A model generated the notes under the pieces. It saw only the letters and a list, made by a program, of their open reading frames with translations. It made no database searches and was not told the origin of the DNA. This document shows positions 10,707 to 20,700 of a DNA stretch of 64,000 bases, in pieces. Both the position numbers and the translations under genes were made by a program. Source of the stretch: Corynebacterium imitans (GTDB lineage: Bacteria > Actinomycetota > Actinomycetes > Mycobacteriales > Mycobacteriaceae); assembly GCF_000739455.1 (NCBI RefSeq), contig NZ_CP009211.1, positions 1,499,458 through 1,563,457 of the forward strand, written 5' to 3'. Position 1 is the stretch's first letter. The number at the start of each line of letters is the position of its first letter.

Positions 10707-10739
10707 CCCGCTTGCGCCCGCGCCCAAGCGGGTGTTTTT
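10707..10739 (+). terminator. Rho-independent terminator between dadA and putA
   Basis: CCCGCTTG (10707-10714) pairs with CAAGCGGG (10725-10732), followed by TGTTTTT. It ends or attenuates the dadA transcript before putA, whose start is 24 nt on. Confidence 0.75.
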
Positions 10740-10762
10740 CTCGACCCCTTAAGGAGTACGCC

Positions 10763-13700
10763 ATGGCTCAACCCGTCACCGATTTCGACGCCATCGTCGA
10801 GGCCGCCGCCGCCCAAGCCCACGCCTGGATCGCGGAAACCGCCGAGGACGACGCGAACGACTCACAAACCCAGCAGCTCGCCGCGCTGCTTCGCGACGAC
10901 GACGGCGTCCGCTTCACCATGGACTTCGTCGACCGCGTCATGCGCCCCGAAGACGACCGCGTCGCCGCCCGCGCCCTGCGCTCTCTCACCTCCGGCATCG
11001 ACGCCTCCTTCCTCGGCCAAATCAACGGCCTGCTCGTCGGTCTCGGCGCCTTCGTCGGCCCGATCTTGCCGAAGGTAGTTATCCCGGCGGCGCGCGCCCG
11101 TCTGCGCCAGCTCGTCGGCCACCTCGTGCTCGATGCGGAGTCGGACGCGCTCAACGACCTGCTGGATCGCGCGGCCGAGCGTGGCGAGGAACTCAACCTC
11201 AACCTTCTCGGCGAGGCTGTCCTCGGTGAGGGCGAAGCCACCGACCGCGCGGAACGCACACTCGCGTTGATCCGCAACCCGCGGGTCACTTACGTCTCGG
11301 TCAAGGCTTCCTCCATGGTCGCGCAGCTCAACCCCTGGGACTTCGACGGCAGCGTTGCCCGCGTCAAGGACCGCATTCGGCCGCTGTACCGCGCCGCCCG
11401 CGACCGCAGCCCGCGCGTATTCCTCAACATGGACATGGAGGAATACCACGACCTGCACCTGACCATCGCAGTGTTTACCCAGCTGCTCGCAGAGGAAGAG
11501 TTCCGCGACTACGAAGGCGGCATCGTCTTGCAGGCCTACCTGCCGGACACGCTTGCCGCGCTGGAGGAGCTCGCCGAGTTCGCCCGCGAGCGCGTCGCGG
11601 AGGGTGGCGCGAAGATCAAGATCCGCCTCGTCAAGGGCGCGAACTTGTCCATGGAGCGCGCGCACGCCGAGCTGCGCGGCTGGCCGCAGGCTCCCTACCC
11701 CACCAAGCAGGACGTCGACGCGAACTACTACCGACTCCTCGACACCATCCTGCGGCCCGAGTACGCCGACGCCGTCTCCATCGGCGTGGCCACCCACAAC
11801 CTGTTCACTGCGGCCTTTGCCAAGGAGCTCGCTTCTCGACGCAACGTCGCCCACATGATCGACTCCGAAATGCTCCAAGGCATGTCCCCGGCCCAGCAGA
11901 CCACGGTGCGCCGCGCCTACGGTCGCCAGATCCTCTACACCCCAGTCGTGCACAAGGAGGACTTCGACGTCGCCGTTTCCTACCTCGTGCGCCGACTGGA
12001 GGAAAACGCCGCGCCCCAGAACTTCCTCTACGCCCTGTTCGCCCCCAACGAGCCGGGTCACGGCCACAGCGAACTGACCCCGCTCCAAGCACAGGAGCAG
12101 GTCTTCCGCAACGCCGTGGCCACCCGCCACGAGGTCGCAGCAGGCCCGCGGCACACCCAAGATCGCGCCCAAGATGCGGCCCGTGCCACAGCAAGCGCGA
12201 GCGCGCACGCCGGGCGCTTTCTCAACGAGCCGGATACCGACCCCGCCCTGCACGCCAACCGCGCCTGGGCGCTCGCGCACCTGGCCAACCCGCCTGCCAT
12301 CGATATCGGCGAAGAGATCCACGATACGGGGCGGGTGGATGAGGCGGTGCGTGTGGGCGTCGAGAAGCAAAGGGCGTGGGGCGCACTCAGCGCCGACGAG
12401 CGCGCAACCGTGCTCGAGGCCATCGGCGACGTGATCGCAGCGCGCCGCGGCGACTTCATCGCCACTGCCGCCCACGAGGCCGGAAAAACGGTCGACCAAA
12501 CCGACCCAGAGATCTCCGAGGCCATCGACTTCTGCGCCTACTACGCCGACGCCGCGCGTCGCCTCGGCGACATCCGCGCGCGCTTCGAACCCAACCAGCT
12601 CACCGTGGTGGTGCCGCCGTGGAACTTCCCCGTGGCCATCCCCACCGGCGGGATCACGGCGGCGCTCGCGGCGGGTTCTGCGGTGATCATCAAGCCGGCG
12701 CCGCAGGTCACGGCGTGCGCGAAGCTCATCGTCGACTGCATCCACGAAGCCTTCGCCGCGCACGACATCGACCCCGACACCGTGCAATACCTGCGCGCCG
12801 ACGAGGCCGACGCCGGCAAGCGCCTGATCACCCACGCAGACGTCGACGCCGTCATCCTCACCGGTGCCTCCGACACCGCGCAACTGTTCAGCTCCTGGAA
12901 GCCGCAGCTCAACGTGATGGCGGAAACCTCCGGCAAAAACGCCCTGATCATCACCCCGTCCGCCGACCCGGACCTCGCGATCGCTGATCTCTACCAGTCC
13001 GCCTTCGGCCACTCCGGCCAGAAGTGCTCCGCAGCGTCCCTGGTGATCTTGGTCGGTGCCGCCGGCGACTCCGAGCGCCTGCGCAACCAGCTCATCGACG
13101 CCACGCGCACCCTGAACGTCGGCCCCGGCACCGACATCACCACTACCATGAACGGACTCATCGAAGCCCCCGGCGACAAGCTCCGCCGCGGGCTCACCCA
13201 GCTCGAGCCCGGCGAACGCTGGCTGCTCGAGCCGAAGCAGCTTGACGACGAAGGTCGCTACTGGTCCCCCGGCATCCGCGACGGCGTGCGCCCCGGCTCC
13301 TGGTTCCACCTCAACGAATGCTTCGGCCCCGTCCTGGGCATCATGCACGCCCGCGACCTCGACGAGGCCATCGAGTGGCAGAACTCCACCGGCTACGGCC
13401 TGACCGCCGGCCTGCACACCCTCGACGGCGAGGAGATCACCTACTGGCTCGATCGCGTCGAGGCGGGCAACGTCTATGTCAACCGCGGGATCACCGGCGC
13501 GATCGTGCAGCGCCAGCCCTTCGGCGGGTGGAAGAAGTCCTCGGTCGGGCCGGGTGCGAAGGCCGGTGGGCCGAACTACGTTGCACAGATGGGCACCTGG
13601 CACGACATCGACGCGCCTTCGCCCGGCGTGAGCGTGCAGCCGCAGGTTGCGGAGCTGCTCCGCGAGTTCGCAGACCACGTCTCCGCGGAGGACTTCGGCT

Positions 13701-14179
13701 GGCTTTCGCGTGCCGCGGAGTACGACGAGTTGGCGTGGCAGCGGGAGTTCGGCCGCGAGCACGACTTCGCGGGCCTGCGCTCCGAGGCGAATATCTTCCG
13801 GTACCGTCCGCTGCTCGAGCCGCTTGTGTGCTACGTCGGCGACGGCTTTGTGCTTCGCGACGTCTACCGCCAACTCCTCGCAGCCGCACGCACCGGCACG
13901 CAGCTCCGCATCATTGCGCCAGAGCCCGCGCACGCGCAGCTTCGCGCCGCCGGCGTCCAGGTCGACGGGTCCGAAATCACGGGCAAGCCCTCGCGCGTGC
14001 GCGTGATCGGTATAGCCCCCGAGTCGCTTTACGGCGACATCGCTACCGCGGTACTCGACGGGCCTGTGCTTGCCGACGGCCGCCGCGAGCTCCTCCCCTA
14101 CCTCCACGAACAAGCCATCTCGGCGACTCTGCACCGCTTCGGCGTCTTGCGTGACCCGGCTGGCCTGCGCGAGGCTTAG
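10763..14179 (+). CDS. putA: Bifunctional proline dehydrogenase / P5C dehydrogenase PutA
   Basis: 1138 residues. It oxidises proline to pyrroline-5-carboxylate (FAD) and then to glutamate (NAD+). The proline dehydrogenase barrel covers roughly residues 70-450, with GGIVLQAYLPDTL and KIRLVKGANLSMER. The aldehyde dehydrogenase domain covers roughly 510-950: NAD-binding VVPPWNFPVAIPTGG, general base in MAETSGKNA, and catalytic Cys in GHSGQKCSA. A C-terminal ~170-residue domain follows. No N-terminal ribbon-helix-helix is present, so this PutA should not autoregulate as the E. coli one does. The ATG follows the ribosome site AAGGAG. A strong terminator follows. Confidence 0.95.
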   Translation: MAQPVTDFDAIVEAAAAQAHAWIAETAEDDANDSQTQQLAALLRDDDGVRFTMDFVDRVMRPEDDRVAARALRSLTSGIDASFLGQINGLLVGLGAFVGPILPKVVIPAARARLRQLVGHLVLDAESDALNDLLDRAAERGEELNLNLLGEAVLGEGEATDRAERTLALIRNPRVTYVSVKASSMVAQLNPWDFDGSVARVKDRIRPLYRAARDRSPRVFLNMDMEEYHDLHLTIAVFTQLLAEEEFRDYEGGIVLQAYLPDTLAALEELAEFARERVAEGGAKIKIRLVKGANLSMERAHAELRGWPQAPYPTKQDVDANYYRLLDTILRPEYADAVSIGVATHNLFTAAFAKELASRRNVAHMIDSEMLQGMSPAQQTTVRRAYGRQILYTPVVHKEDFDVAVSYLVRRLEENAAPQNFLYALFAPNEPGHGHSELTPLQAQEQVFRNAVATRHEVAAGPRHTQDRAQDAARATASASAHAGRFLNEPDTDPALHANRAWALAHLANPPAIDIGEEIHDTGRVDEAVRVGVEKQRAWGALSADERATVLEAIGDVIAARRGDFIATAAHEAGKTVDQTDPEISEAIDFCAYYADAARRLGDIRARFEPNQLTVVVPPWNFPVAIPTGGITAALAAGSAVIIKPAPQVTACAKLIVDCIHEAFAAHDIDPDTVQYLRADEADAGKRLITHADVDAVILTGASDTAQLFSSWKPQLNVMAETSGKNALIITPSADPDLAIADLYQSAFGHSGQKCSAASLVILVGAAGDSERLRNQLIDATRTLNVGPGTDITTTMNGLIEAPGDKLRRGLTQLEPGERWLLEPKQLDDEGRYWSPGIRDGVRPGSWFHLNECFGPVLGIMHARDLDEAIEWQNSTGYGLTAGLHTLDGEEITYWLDRVEAGNVYVNRGITGAIVQRQPFGGWKKSSVGPGAKAGGPNYVAQMGTWHDIDAPSPGVSVQPQVAELLREFADHVSAEDFGWLSRAAEYDELAWQREFGREHDFAGLRSEANIFRYRPLLEPLVCYVGDGFVLRDVYRQLLAAARTGTQLRIIAPEPAHAQLRAAGVQVDGSEITGKPSRVRVIGIAPESLYGDIATAVLDGPVLADGRRELLPYLHEQAISATLHRFGVLRDPAGLREA

Positions 14180-14200
14180 GTCGCGTTTCCGGGCATGCTT

Positions 14201-14236
14201 GCCCGCGCGCCGGTGGTGTTGGCGCGCGGGCTTTTG
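14201..14236 (+). terminator. Terminator of putA
   Basis: A perfect 11-bp stem, GCCCGCGCGCC (14201-14211) with GGCGCGCGGGC (14221-14231), 9-nt loop, followed by TTTTG. Confidence 0.85.
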
Positions 14237-14244
14237 CGTGGGTT

Positions 14245-15273
14245 TTAGTCGGGTGGTTTGCGGTTGTCGGCTCGGGCTTTGTGGTCGGTGCCGGTGGCGG
14301 TGACGTTCCCGTAGGGTGAGACGTAGGTGATCTGCCCGTCGCGTCTTTCTGTATGCCCGCGGGTGCCGCGGGCGGCCTGGGAGTTGTGGTACTTACACAA
14401 CCACCCCAAATTCGATGGTGTGGTCTCCCCACCATGTTGGTGCTCAACCATGTGGTGGGCATCGCACTCAGAGGCGGGTGCCTTGCATCCCTTCCAGGTA
14501 CACGTGGTGGAGTCGGCAAGCATGACTTCCCGGTGCTTCGGGGTAGCAAAACGCGCATGGTACGCGTTGACTGGCCCGTCCATGACCCCGATGAGGATGA
14601 TCGCCCCGATGTCTTCGAGCTGCATGCGCACAAACTCCTCACCGGAGACGATCACCCCATTATCAAAATGCACCTGCACATCGTTGCCTTCGCCGGCAAT
14701 GATGCGCAGGTAGTCACCCAGATCAAGGTTTGCGGTCACCCGCACCAGGTAGTCGGCTTTCGGGCACCCGCCGTTTAGCCAGCCGGTGACGTCGTTCTTG
14801 GCGGCGTCGAAGACGCCCTGGACGTCTGCCGCGGGCCCGGTAAGCCGCAGGGTGGCAAACCCGTCGCCGTGGTGGGTGACCCGTGCTTTCGGGGTGCGCG
14901 GTTCCGGTGCCTGCAGTTCGGCCTTCAGCTCCGCGGCCACACGCCGAATGCGTGCCAGGTCGCCGGATGTGTTGCACAGGCGCTCGATGTAGTGCCAGCG
15001 CTTCGTCACGTCTTTCAGCGAGCGGGCAGAGCGGGTGATGTAGGCCAGGGTGTCCAACCTATGCCCGTGCACGCGCGCACCTTCTTGGGCGCGGGCCTGG
15101 TATTTGGTGTGCGAGGTTTTCCCGCACAGCACCGAGGCGGTGTCGCGGAGTTGTTTGGCGCGATCTGGTTGGATGCCGTGTGCCTGCAGTTGGGCAAGCT
15201 CGAGTCCGGCCGCAGCGGCAACGAAGTCGTATCCGCAGCGGTCAACCAAAGCAAGTGCATCCAAATCTGTCAT
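14245..15273 (-). CDS. HNH endonuclease-like protein, 13E12/DUF222 type
   Basis: 342 residues. The C-terminal HNH nuclease domain shows CTWKGCKAPASECDAHH, then GG, N and WLCKYH: paired cysteines with the His-His/Asn/His metal core. The N-terminal ~230 residues resemble the DUF222 part of the mycobacterial 13E12 repeat family. These proteins are multi-copy in many actinobacteria and are suspected to be mobile, but no flanking repeats are visible here. The ATG is leaderless: TATCGT ends 7 nt upstream. The gene lies between putA and ahpD, in the part of the window that looks least conserved. Confidence 0.8.
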   Translation of the reverse strand: MTDLDALALVDRCGYDFVAAAAGLELAQLQAHGIQPDRAKQLRDTASVLCGKTSHTKYQARAQEGARVHGHRLDTLAYITRSARSLKDVTKRWHYIERLCNTSGDLARIRRVAAELKAELQAPEPRTPKARVTHHGDGFATLRLTGPAADVQGVFDAAKNDVTGWLNGGCPKADYLVRVTANLDLGDYLRIIAGEGNDVQVHFDNGVIVSGEEFVRMQLEDIGAIILIGVMDGPVNAYHARFATPKHREVMLADSTTCTWKGCKAPASECDAHHMVEHQHGGETTPSNLGWLCKYHNSQAARGTRGHTERRDGQITYVSPYGNVTATGTDHKARADNRKPPD

Positions 15274-15280
15274 GCCCCCG

Positions 15281-15286
15281 ACGATA
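15281..15286 (-). promoter_or_regulatory. -10-like hexamer of the HNH gene (leaderless)
   Basis: TATCGT on the minus strand, 7 nt before ATG 15273. Confidence 0.45.
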
Positions 15287-15393
15287 AACCACGCTCACCT
15301 GCAAAAACAAGCAAATGTGAGAATACACCCATTAGTGGCCCGAAACGGAACCAACGACCCAAAACGAACGTCTAATAATGGTTTGGGGGAAAT

Positions 15394-15428
15394 AAAAAAG
15401 ACGCCCTGCTCGGGGTGAGCGGGGCGTC
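15394..15428 (-). terminator. Terminator of ahpC-ahpD
   Basis: GACGCCC (15400-15406 on plus) pairs with GGGCGTC (15422-15428). On the minus strand it is followed directly by six Ts (15399-15394). Confidence 0.85.
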
Positions 15429-15441
15429 GATAAGCGGGCGA

Positions 15442-15966
15442 CTAGCGCGCGTCCTCGATCTCAATGGTCTGAGCGATTGCCTGCACGACACCGGCGACCT
15501 TCACGGCCTCCCAGACCTGCTCTTTGGTCAGGCCCTCCTCGCGTACGGTGTTGGCGTGCGCGACAGCGCAGTGCTCGCAGCCGTTAATGGTGGACACGGC
15601 GAGCGACCACAGCTCGAAGTCGACCTTCTCCACGCCCGGCTTGGAGATGATGTTCATGCGCAGGCCGAACTTGACCTGTGCGTAGTCGTCGCCGAGCCAG
15701 CCCTTGGCGCGGTAGGCAACGTTGTTCATCCCCATGACGGTGGCGGCGCCGAAGGCGGCGTCGATAGCCTCCTCGGAGAGGTGCTCCTTAGCCTCGTCGG
15801 TGATCTCGGAGATCACGGTTGCGTTGCGGGTCGCGGCCGCGGTGGCAACGAGGGTGCCCCACAGCTGCTGCTCGGAAAGCTCGGTGGAGCGGGTCAGGGA
15901 GCCGAGGTTGAGCTTCTGGTCCTTGGCGTACTCGGGAAGTGCGTTGCGCAGGTTATCAATAGACAT
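15442..15966 (-). CDS. ahpD: Alkyl hydroperoxidase AhpD
   Basis: 174 residues. It is the reductant of AhpC in mycobacteria, linking it to dihydrolipoamide succinyltransferase and Lpd. The active site is intact and at M. tuberculosis positions: Glu118, Cys130, His132, Cys133 and His137 in the segment around [10 protein letters not shown]. The carboxymuconolactone decarboxylase-like fold is complete. It lies 86 nt downstream of ahpC in the same transcript, separated by a GC-rich hairpin. GAGAGGA precedes the ATG. No ahpF is present, in agreement with an AhpD-dependent system. Confidence 0.95.
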   Translation of the reverse strand: MSIDNLRNALPEYAKDQKLNLGSLTRSTELSEQQLWGTLVATAAATRNATVISEITDEAKEHLSEEAIDAAFGAATVMGMNNVAYRAKGWLGDDYAQVKFGLRMNIISKPGVEKVDFELWSLAVSTINGCEHCAVAHANTVREEGLTKEQVWEAVKVAGVVQAIAQTIEIEDAR

Positions 15967-15994
15967 ACGTTTATCCTCTCGGTTGCTATAGGTG

Positions 15995-16029
15995 CGCCCC
16001 GCCGCTCCAGCGGTGCGGAGCGCGGGGCG
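15995..16029 (-). other. GC-rich hairpin between ahpC and ahpD
   Basis: CGCCCCGCCGCTCC (15995-16008) pairs with GGAGCGCGGGGCG (16017-16029) with one bulged base. There is no T-run, so it is more likely an mRNA-stabilising or processing hairpin that raises ahpC over ahpD. Confidence 0.5.
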
Positions 16030-16052
16030 GCACGGGAACTAAAGGTGAAGTA

Positions 16053-16649
16053 CTACTTCAGGGACTCCTGGACCACAGCCATCTTGTCGATGTTCTTGGT
16101 CGGGTCGTTCTTCTGCCAGTCGCAGGCGCAGACTTCCTCGGACTGCAGTGCGTCGAGCACGCGCAGGACCTCGTCGACGTTGCGGCCGACTGCGTCCGGG
16201 GTGACGGACACGAACTGGACGATGCCGTCCGGGTCGATGATGAAGGTCGCGCGGTCTGCAACACCGTCAGCGTTCTCGACGCCGAGTGCGCGGATCAGGT
16301 CGTGGCGGATGTCCGAGAACATCGGGAACGGGATGTCCAGCAGATCCTCGTGGGTTGCACGCCAGTTGAAGTGGGAGAACTCGTTGTCAACGGAGCCGCC
16401 GAGCACCTGGGTGTCGCGGTCCTCGAACTCCTCGTTCAGCTTGCCGAACGCAGCGATCTCGGTCGGGCAGACGAAGGTGAAGTCCTTCGGGTAGAAGAAG
16501 ACGACCTTCCACTTGCCCTCGTACTTATCCAGGGAGACCTGCTCGAAGTAGTCGTCCGGGGTGGAGGCGTTAGCGTCCTTCAGGTTGCCACCCTTCAGTG
16601 CGGTGAGGTTGAACTCGGGGAAGCGCTCTCCAACGGTCATGATCGGCAT
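16053..16649 (-). CDS. ahpC: Alkyl hydroperoxide reductase AhpC (2-Cys peroxiredoxin)
   Basis: 198 residues. It reduces H2O2, organic peroxides and peroxynitrite. Peroxidatic Cys61 is in FTFVCPTE, and Cys174 and Cys176 are in VCACDW, the same three positions as in M. tuberculosis AhpC. The ATG at 16649 follows GGAGGAA; an in-frame extension further upstream would run across the promoter and is rejected. The gene is transcribed away from oxyR, and its promoter lies in the shared 135-bp region, so OxyR control is probable. Confidence 0.96.
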   Translation of the reverse strand: MPIMTVGERFPEFNLTALKGGNLKDANASTPDDYFEQVSLDKYEGKWKVVFFYPKDFTFVCPTEIAAFGKLNEEFEDRDTQVLGGSVDNEFSHFNWRATHEDLLDIPFPMFSDIRHDLIRALGVENADGVADRATFIIDPDGIVQFVSVTPDAVGRNVDEVLRVLDALQSEEVCACDWQKNDPTKNIDKMAVVQESLK

Positions 16650-16719
16650 AGTGATTCCTCCATTTAAGAATGTTGCCGGGTACGGATTTGCTGTGAGGCG
16701 GTTTTCGCCTTCGATCCCA

Positions 16720-16748
16720 AGTATGCCACAGCACACGCGATTAATCAA
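16720..16748 (-). promoter_or_regulatory. ahpC promoter
   Basis: On the minus strand, -35 TTGATT (16748-16743), a 17-nt spacer and -10 CATACT (16725-16720). It lies in the oxyR-ahpC intergenic region, where OxyR should bind. The 5' leader contains a small hairpin at 16696-16711. Confidence 0.65.
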
Positions 16749-16771
16749 CAGCAAAACTTATTACCGTCGTG

Positions 16772-16777
16772 TACTCT
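16772..16777 (+). promoter_or_regulatory. -10-like hexamer of oxyR (leaderless)
   Basis: TACTCT, 7 nt before ATG 16785; no ribosome site. Confidence 0.45.
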
Positions 16778-16784
16778 TATAGGC

Positions 16785-17741
16785 ATGAGCAATAAGGAAT
16801 ATAAACCCACGCTCGCACAGCTGCGCACCTTCGTCACTATTGCGGAGCACAAGCACTTCGGCACTGCGGCGAGCAAGCTACACATCTCGCAACCCTCGCT
16901 CTCGCAGGCGCTCGCGGCGCTGGAAAGCGGCCTCGACATCCAGCTCATCGAGCGCTCGACCCGCAAAGTCATCGTCACCCCAGCGGGCAAGGAGCTCCTC
17001 CCCTTCGCAAAGGCCACGCTGGAAGCGGCCGACGCCTTTGTCTCCCACGCCGAGGGCGCGCACGGCGCGCTGCGCGGCCCACTGACCATCGGCGTCATCC
17101 CTACTGTTGCCCCCTACCTCTTGCCCGGCCTGCTCCCCCTCCTGAAACAGGAGTTTGCCGAGCTGCGCCCGCGCATCGTGGAGGAACAGACCGAGCACCT
17201 GCTCGCCCAGCTTCGCGACGGCCGCGTGGACATCGCCATCCTCGCGCTTCCCACCGAGGCCACCGGGCTGACCGAGGTACCGCTCTACGACGAGGAGTTC
17301 GTCGTGGTCACCGGCGCCGACAGTCCGCACGCCGGCAACCGCAAGCTCTCGCTCGAAGCGCTTGGCGACCTTGAGCTGCTCTTGCTTGACGACGGCCACT
17401 GCCTCCGCGACCAAGTCATCGACCTATGCAAGCGCGCAGACGCTCGCAACGCCTCGACGGCGCACTCGGATACTCGCGCCGCGTCACTAACCACGGTAAT
17501 CCAGCTGGTCATGGCCGGATTCGGCGCTACGCTCGTGCCGCTTTCCGCGGTGGCGACTGAGTGCGACCGGCCCGGGCTTGGGCTGGCCACTTTTGCCGAG
17601 GGAGCGGAGGCGCACCGTACGGTGGGGATGGCCTACCGCGCGTCGTCGACACGCGGCGAAGAGTTCGCGGCACTCGGAGAGATGATCGCGCAGGTCTACG
17701 CTGCCGCCGTCGAGGACAGCACCGCCGTCCTAGCGAAGTAG
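16785..17741 (+). CDS. oxyR: Hydrogen peroxide-sensing regulator OxyR (LysR family)
   Basis: 318 residues. The LysR helix-turn-helix covers about residues 10-60 (FGTAASKLHISQPSLSQALAALE). The redox cysteines Cys206 and Cys215 lie in GHCLRDQVIDLC, the peroxide-sensing pair of OxyR. It is divergent from ahpC, its likely target, as in mycobacteria. Transcription appears leaderless. hrpA follows after 28 nt from its own promoter-like TAGACT. Confidence 0.95.
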   Translation: MSNKEYKPTLAQLRTFVTIAEHKHFGTAASKLHISQPSLSQALAALESGLDIQLIERSTRKVIVTPAGKELLPFAKATLEAADAFVSHAEGAHGALRGPLTIGVIPTVAPYLLPGLLPLLKQEFAELRPRIVEEQTEHLLAQLRDGRVDIAILALPTEATGLTEVPLYDEEFVVVTGADSPHAGNRKLSLEALGDLELLLLDDGHCLRDQVIDLCKRADARNASTAHSDTRAASLTTVIQLVMAGFGATLVPLSAVATECDRPGLGLATFAEGAEAHRTVGMAYRASSTRGEEFAALGEMIAQVYAAAVEDSTAVLAK

Positions 17742-17751
17742 CGCGGGCGAC

Positions 17752-17757
17752 TAGACT
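17752..17757 (+). promoter_or_regulatory. -10-like hexamer of hrpA
   Basis: TAGACT, 12 nt before ATG 17770, leaving at most a very short leader. Confidence 0.4.
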
Positions 17758-17769
17758 GGTGCTTCATCT

Positions 17770-20700
17770 ATGAAGGAATCTGCTGCAGCACACGAGGCGC
17801 CTGACTCTGCGCCGACGAAAGACGAGCTCTACCAGCGCCTCGACAAGGTCCCGCTGAGTGAGGTGCGCCGCTTCCGCCGCCGGCTCGCCAAAGCCAAGGC
17901 ACCGCGGGCGCTGGCGGCGATTGGTGAGGATATTGGGAAGGCGCAGCGGGTCGTCGAGAAGCGAGATGCGCTTGTGCCCGCGATCGAATACCCCGAGCAG
18001 CTGCCGGTTTCCGCGCGGCGTGAGGACATCATGGAGCTCATCCGCGACAATCAGGTCGTAATCATCGCGGGCGAGACCGGCTCGGGCAAGACGACGCAGA
18101 TCCCGAAGATGCTGCTCGAGCTCGGGCGCGGCCGCAGGGGGCTGATTGGGCACACGCAGCCGCGCCGTATTGCCGCGCGCAGTGTCGCCGAGCGTATCGC
18201 CGACGAGCTCGGACAGAAGATTGGTGAGTCCGTCGGCTACGCCATCCGCTTCGATGACAAGGTTTCGGCGCACACGGCGGTCAAGCTCATGACCGACGGC
18301 ATCCTGCTCGCCGAGATGCAGCGCGACCGCTTCCTCAATGCCTACGACACGATCATTATCGACGAGGCGCACGAGCGCTCGCTGAACATCGACTTTCTGC
18401 TCGGCTACCTCAAGCGGCTGCTGCCGAAGCGCCCGGACCTGAAGGTCATCATCACCTCCGCGACGATCGACCCGGAGCGCTTCGCCGAGCACTTCAGCGA
18501 TGCGAAGGGTGAGCCCGCGCCGATCATCGAGGTTTCCGGCCGCACCTACCCGGTGGAGATCCGCTACCGCCCATTGGTCGAGCAGGTCGGCGGCAAGGAA
18601 GTAGACATCGACATGATCGACGGCGTCGTCGACGCCTGCGCTGAGCTCATGCGGGAGGGAGGCGGCGACATCCTGTGCTTCTTCGCGTCTGAGCGCGACA
18701 TCCGCGACTGTATGGAGGCGATTGAGAAGAAGCACTGGCGCGGGGTGGAGGTCACTCCCCTATTCGGCCGGCTGTCCAACGCGGAGCAGCACCGCGTGTT
18801 CTCTCCGCACTCGGGCCGCCGCATCGTACTGGCCACGAATATCGCGGAGACCTCGCTGACCGTGCCAGGTATCCACTACGTGGTGGACACAGGCCTCGCG
18901 CGTATCTCGCGTTACTCCACGCGCACCAAGGTGCAGCGACTTCCCATCGAAGAGGTCTCGCAGGCCAGCGCCAACCAGCGCTCGGGCCGCTCGGGCCGCG
19001 TGGCCGACGGCGTCGCGATCCGCCTGTACTCGGAGGAGAACTTCGAGGCGCGGCCGGAGTTTACGGACCCGGAAATTCTGCGCACCAACCTCGCCAGCGT
19101 GATTTTGCAGATGATTTCGCTGCGCCTGGGCGACATCGCCGAGTTCCCCTTCATCCAGCCGCCGGACCACAAGACGGTGCGCGACGGCCTGCTGCTGCTC
19201 CACGAGCTCGGCGCGATCACAGACAAGGAGCGCGGCGGCGCGCCAGTGCTCACCGACATCGGGCGCGACCTCGCCCGCATCCCGGTCGACCCGCGCATGG
19301 CACGCATGCTCGTTGAAGCCAATACGCTGGGCGTGCTTGACGACGTCTCCGTGATCGTCGCAAGCATGACCATCCAAGACGTCCGCGAGCGACCCCTGGA
19401 GTACCAGGCCCAGGCCGACCAGGCGCACGCCCGCTTCAAGGACAAGACCTCGGACTTCCTGTCTGCGCTCAAGCTGTGGGACTACATCCACGACTCGCGC
19501 GACGAGCTCTCCGGCAACGCATTCCGCAAGCGCATGAAGCGCGAATTCCTGCACTACATGCGCATTCGCGAGTGGTACGACTTGGTGCGCCAGCTGCGCG
19601 AGGTGTCCAAGCAGCTCGGTTGGTCGATGCCCGCTCAGGTCGCCGGCGAGCGGGACGCGGACGCCATCCACAAGTCGCTGCTGACCGGTCTGCTGTCGAA
19701 CATCGGCGCACGCGACGGCAACTCGAAGGAGTTCCAGGGCACCCGCGGCACCCGCTTCATGATCTTCCCAGGCTCCAGCCTGAGCAAGAAGCCGCCAGAG
19801 TTCCTCATGGCCGCCGAGCTCGTTGAAACCTCGCGACTCTGGGCGCGCGATGTGGCCAAGATCGAGCCGGAATGGGTCGAACGCGCCGCGAAAGACCTGA
19901 TCAAGCACAGTTATTCGGAGCCGGTGTGGTCGCGGAAGCGCTCGTCGGCAATGGTGCACCAAAAGTCCATGCTCTATGGCGTGGCCATCGTGCGCGACCG
20001 GCTCGTGCCTTACCACCGCGTCGACCCAGAGGCGGCGCGCGCGATGTTTATCCGCCACGCCCTGCTCGCCGGCGAGTGGAACCGCCACCACCGTTTCATC
20101 GAGCACAACGACGCGCTGCTTCACGAGGCCGCGCACGTCGAGGACAAGGTGCGCCGCCGCGGGCTCGTGGTTGACGAGGACACACTCTTCGACTTCTACG
20201 ACGCGAAGTTGCCCGAGGGTGTCACGACCGCCCGCCACTTCGATTCCTGGTGGAAGAAGCAGCGGCGCAAAGACGAGCACTTTTTGGACTTCGACCCGGA
20301 CGCGCTGCTTGACGACGCGGGCACCGACACCTCCGCAGCCGCCTTCCCCGAAACGCTGCGCAGCGGCTCCATCGACTATGCCCTGCGCTACAAGTTCGAG
20401 CCTGGCGACCCCTTCGACGGCGTCACCGTGGAAGTCCCCGTCCCACTGCTCGCCGGCTTTGACCCGACGGGCTTCGACTGGCTCGTGCCGGGCCTGCGCG
20501 AGGAGCTGCTCACCGAACTGATCCGAACGCTGCCGAAGGGCATCCGCACCACGGTGGTGCCCGCCCCCGACTTCGCCCAACGCGCGCTGCCCCTGTTGGA
20601 AACGCAGGAGCCCTCGCTTATCGACGCCTTCGCCACCGCCCTGCAACGCCTCGGTGCAAGCGGCGTCAACGGCTCGGACTTCAACCCGAATCGGCTACCA

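Noticed and set aside
10862..14134. 1090-codon minus-strand frame opposite putA
   Set aside because: Shadow of putA; long antisense frames are expected from GC-rich third positions.
14245..15273. HNH gene as a prophage or intron nuclease
   Set aside because: No phage genes, intron structure or split host gene nearby; the domain order is that of the 13E12 family.
15982..16052. Hairpin between ahpC and ahpD as a riboswitch
   Set aside because: A single short GC-rich hairpin with no conserved junction; an RNA-stability role is simpler.
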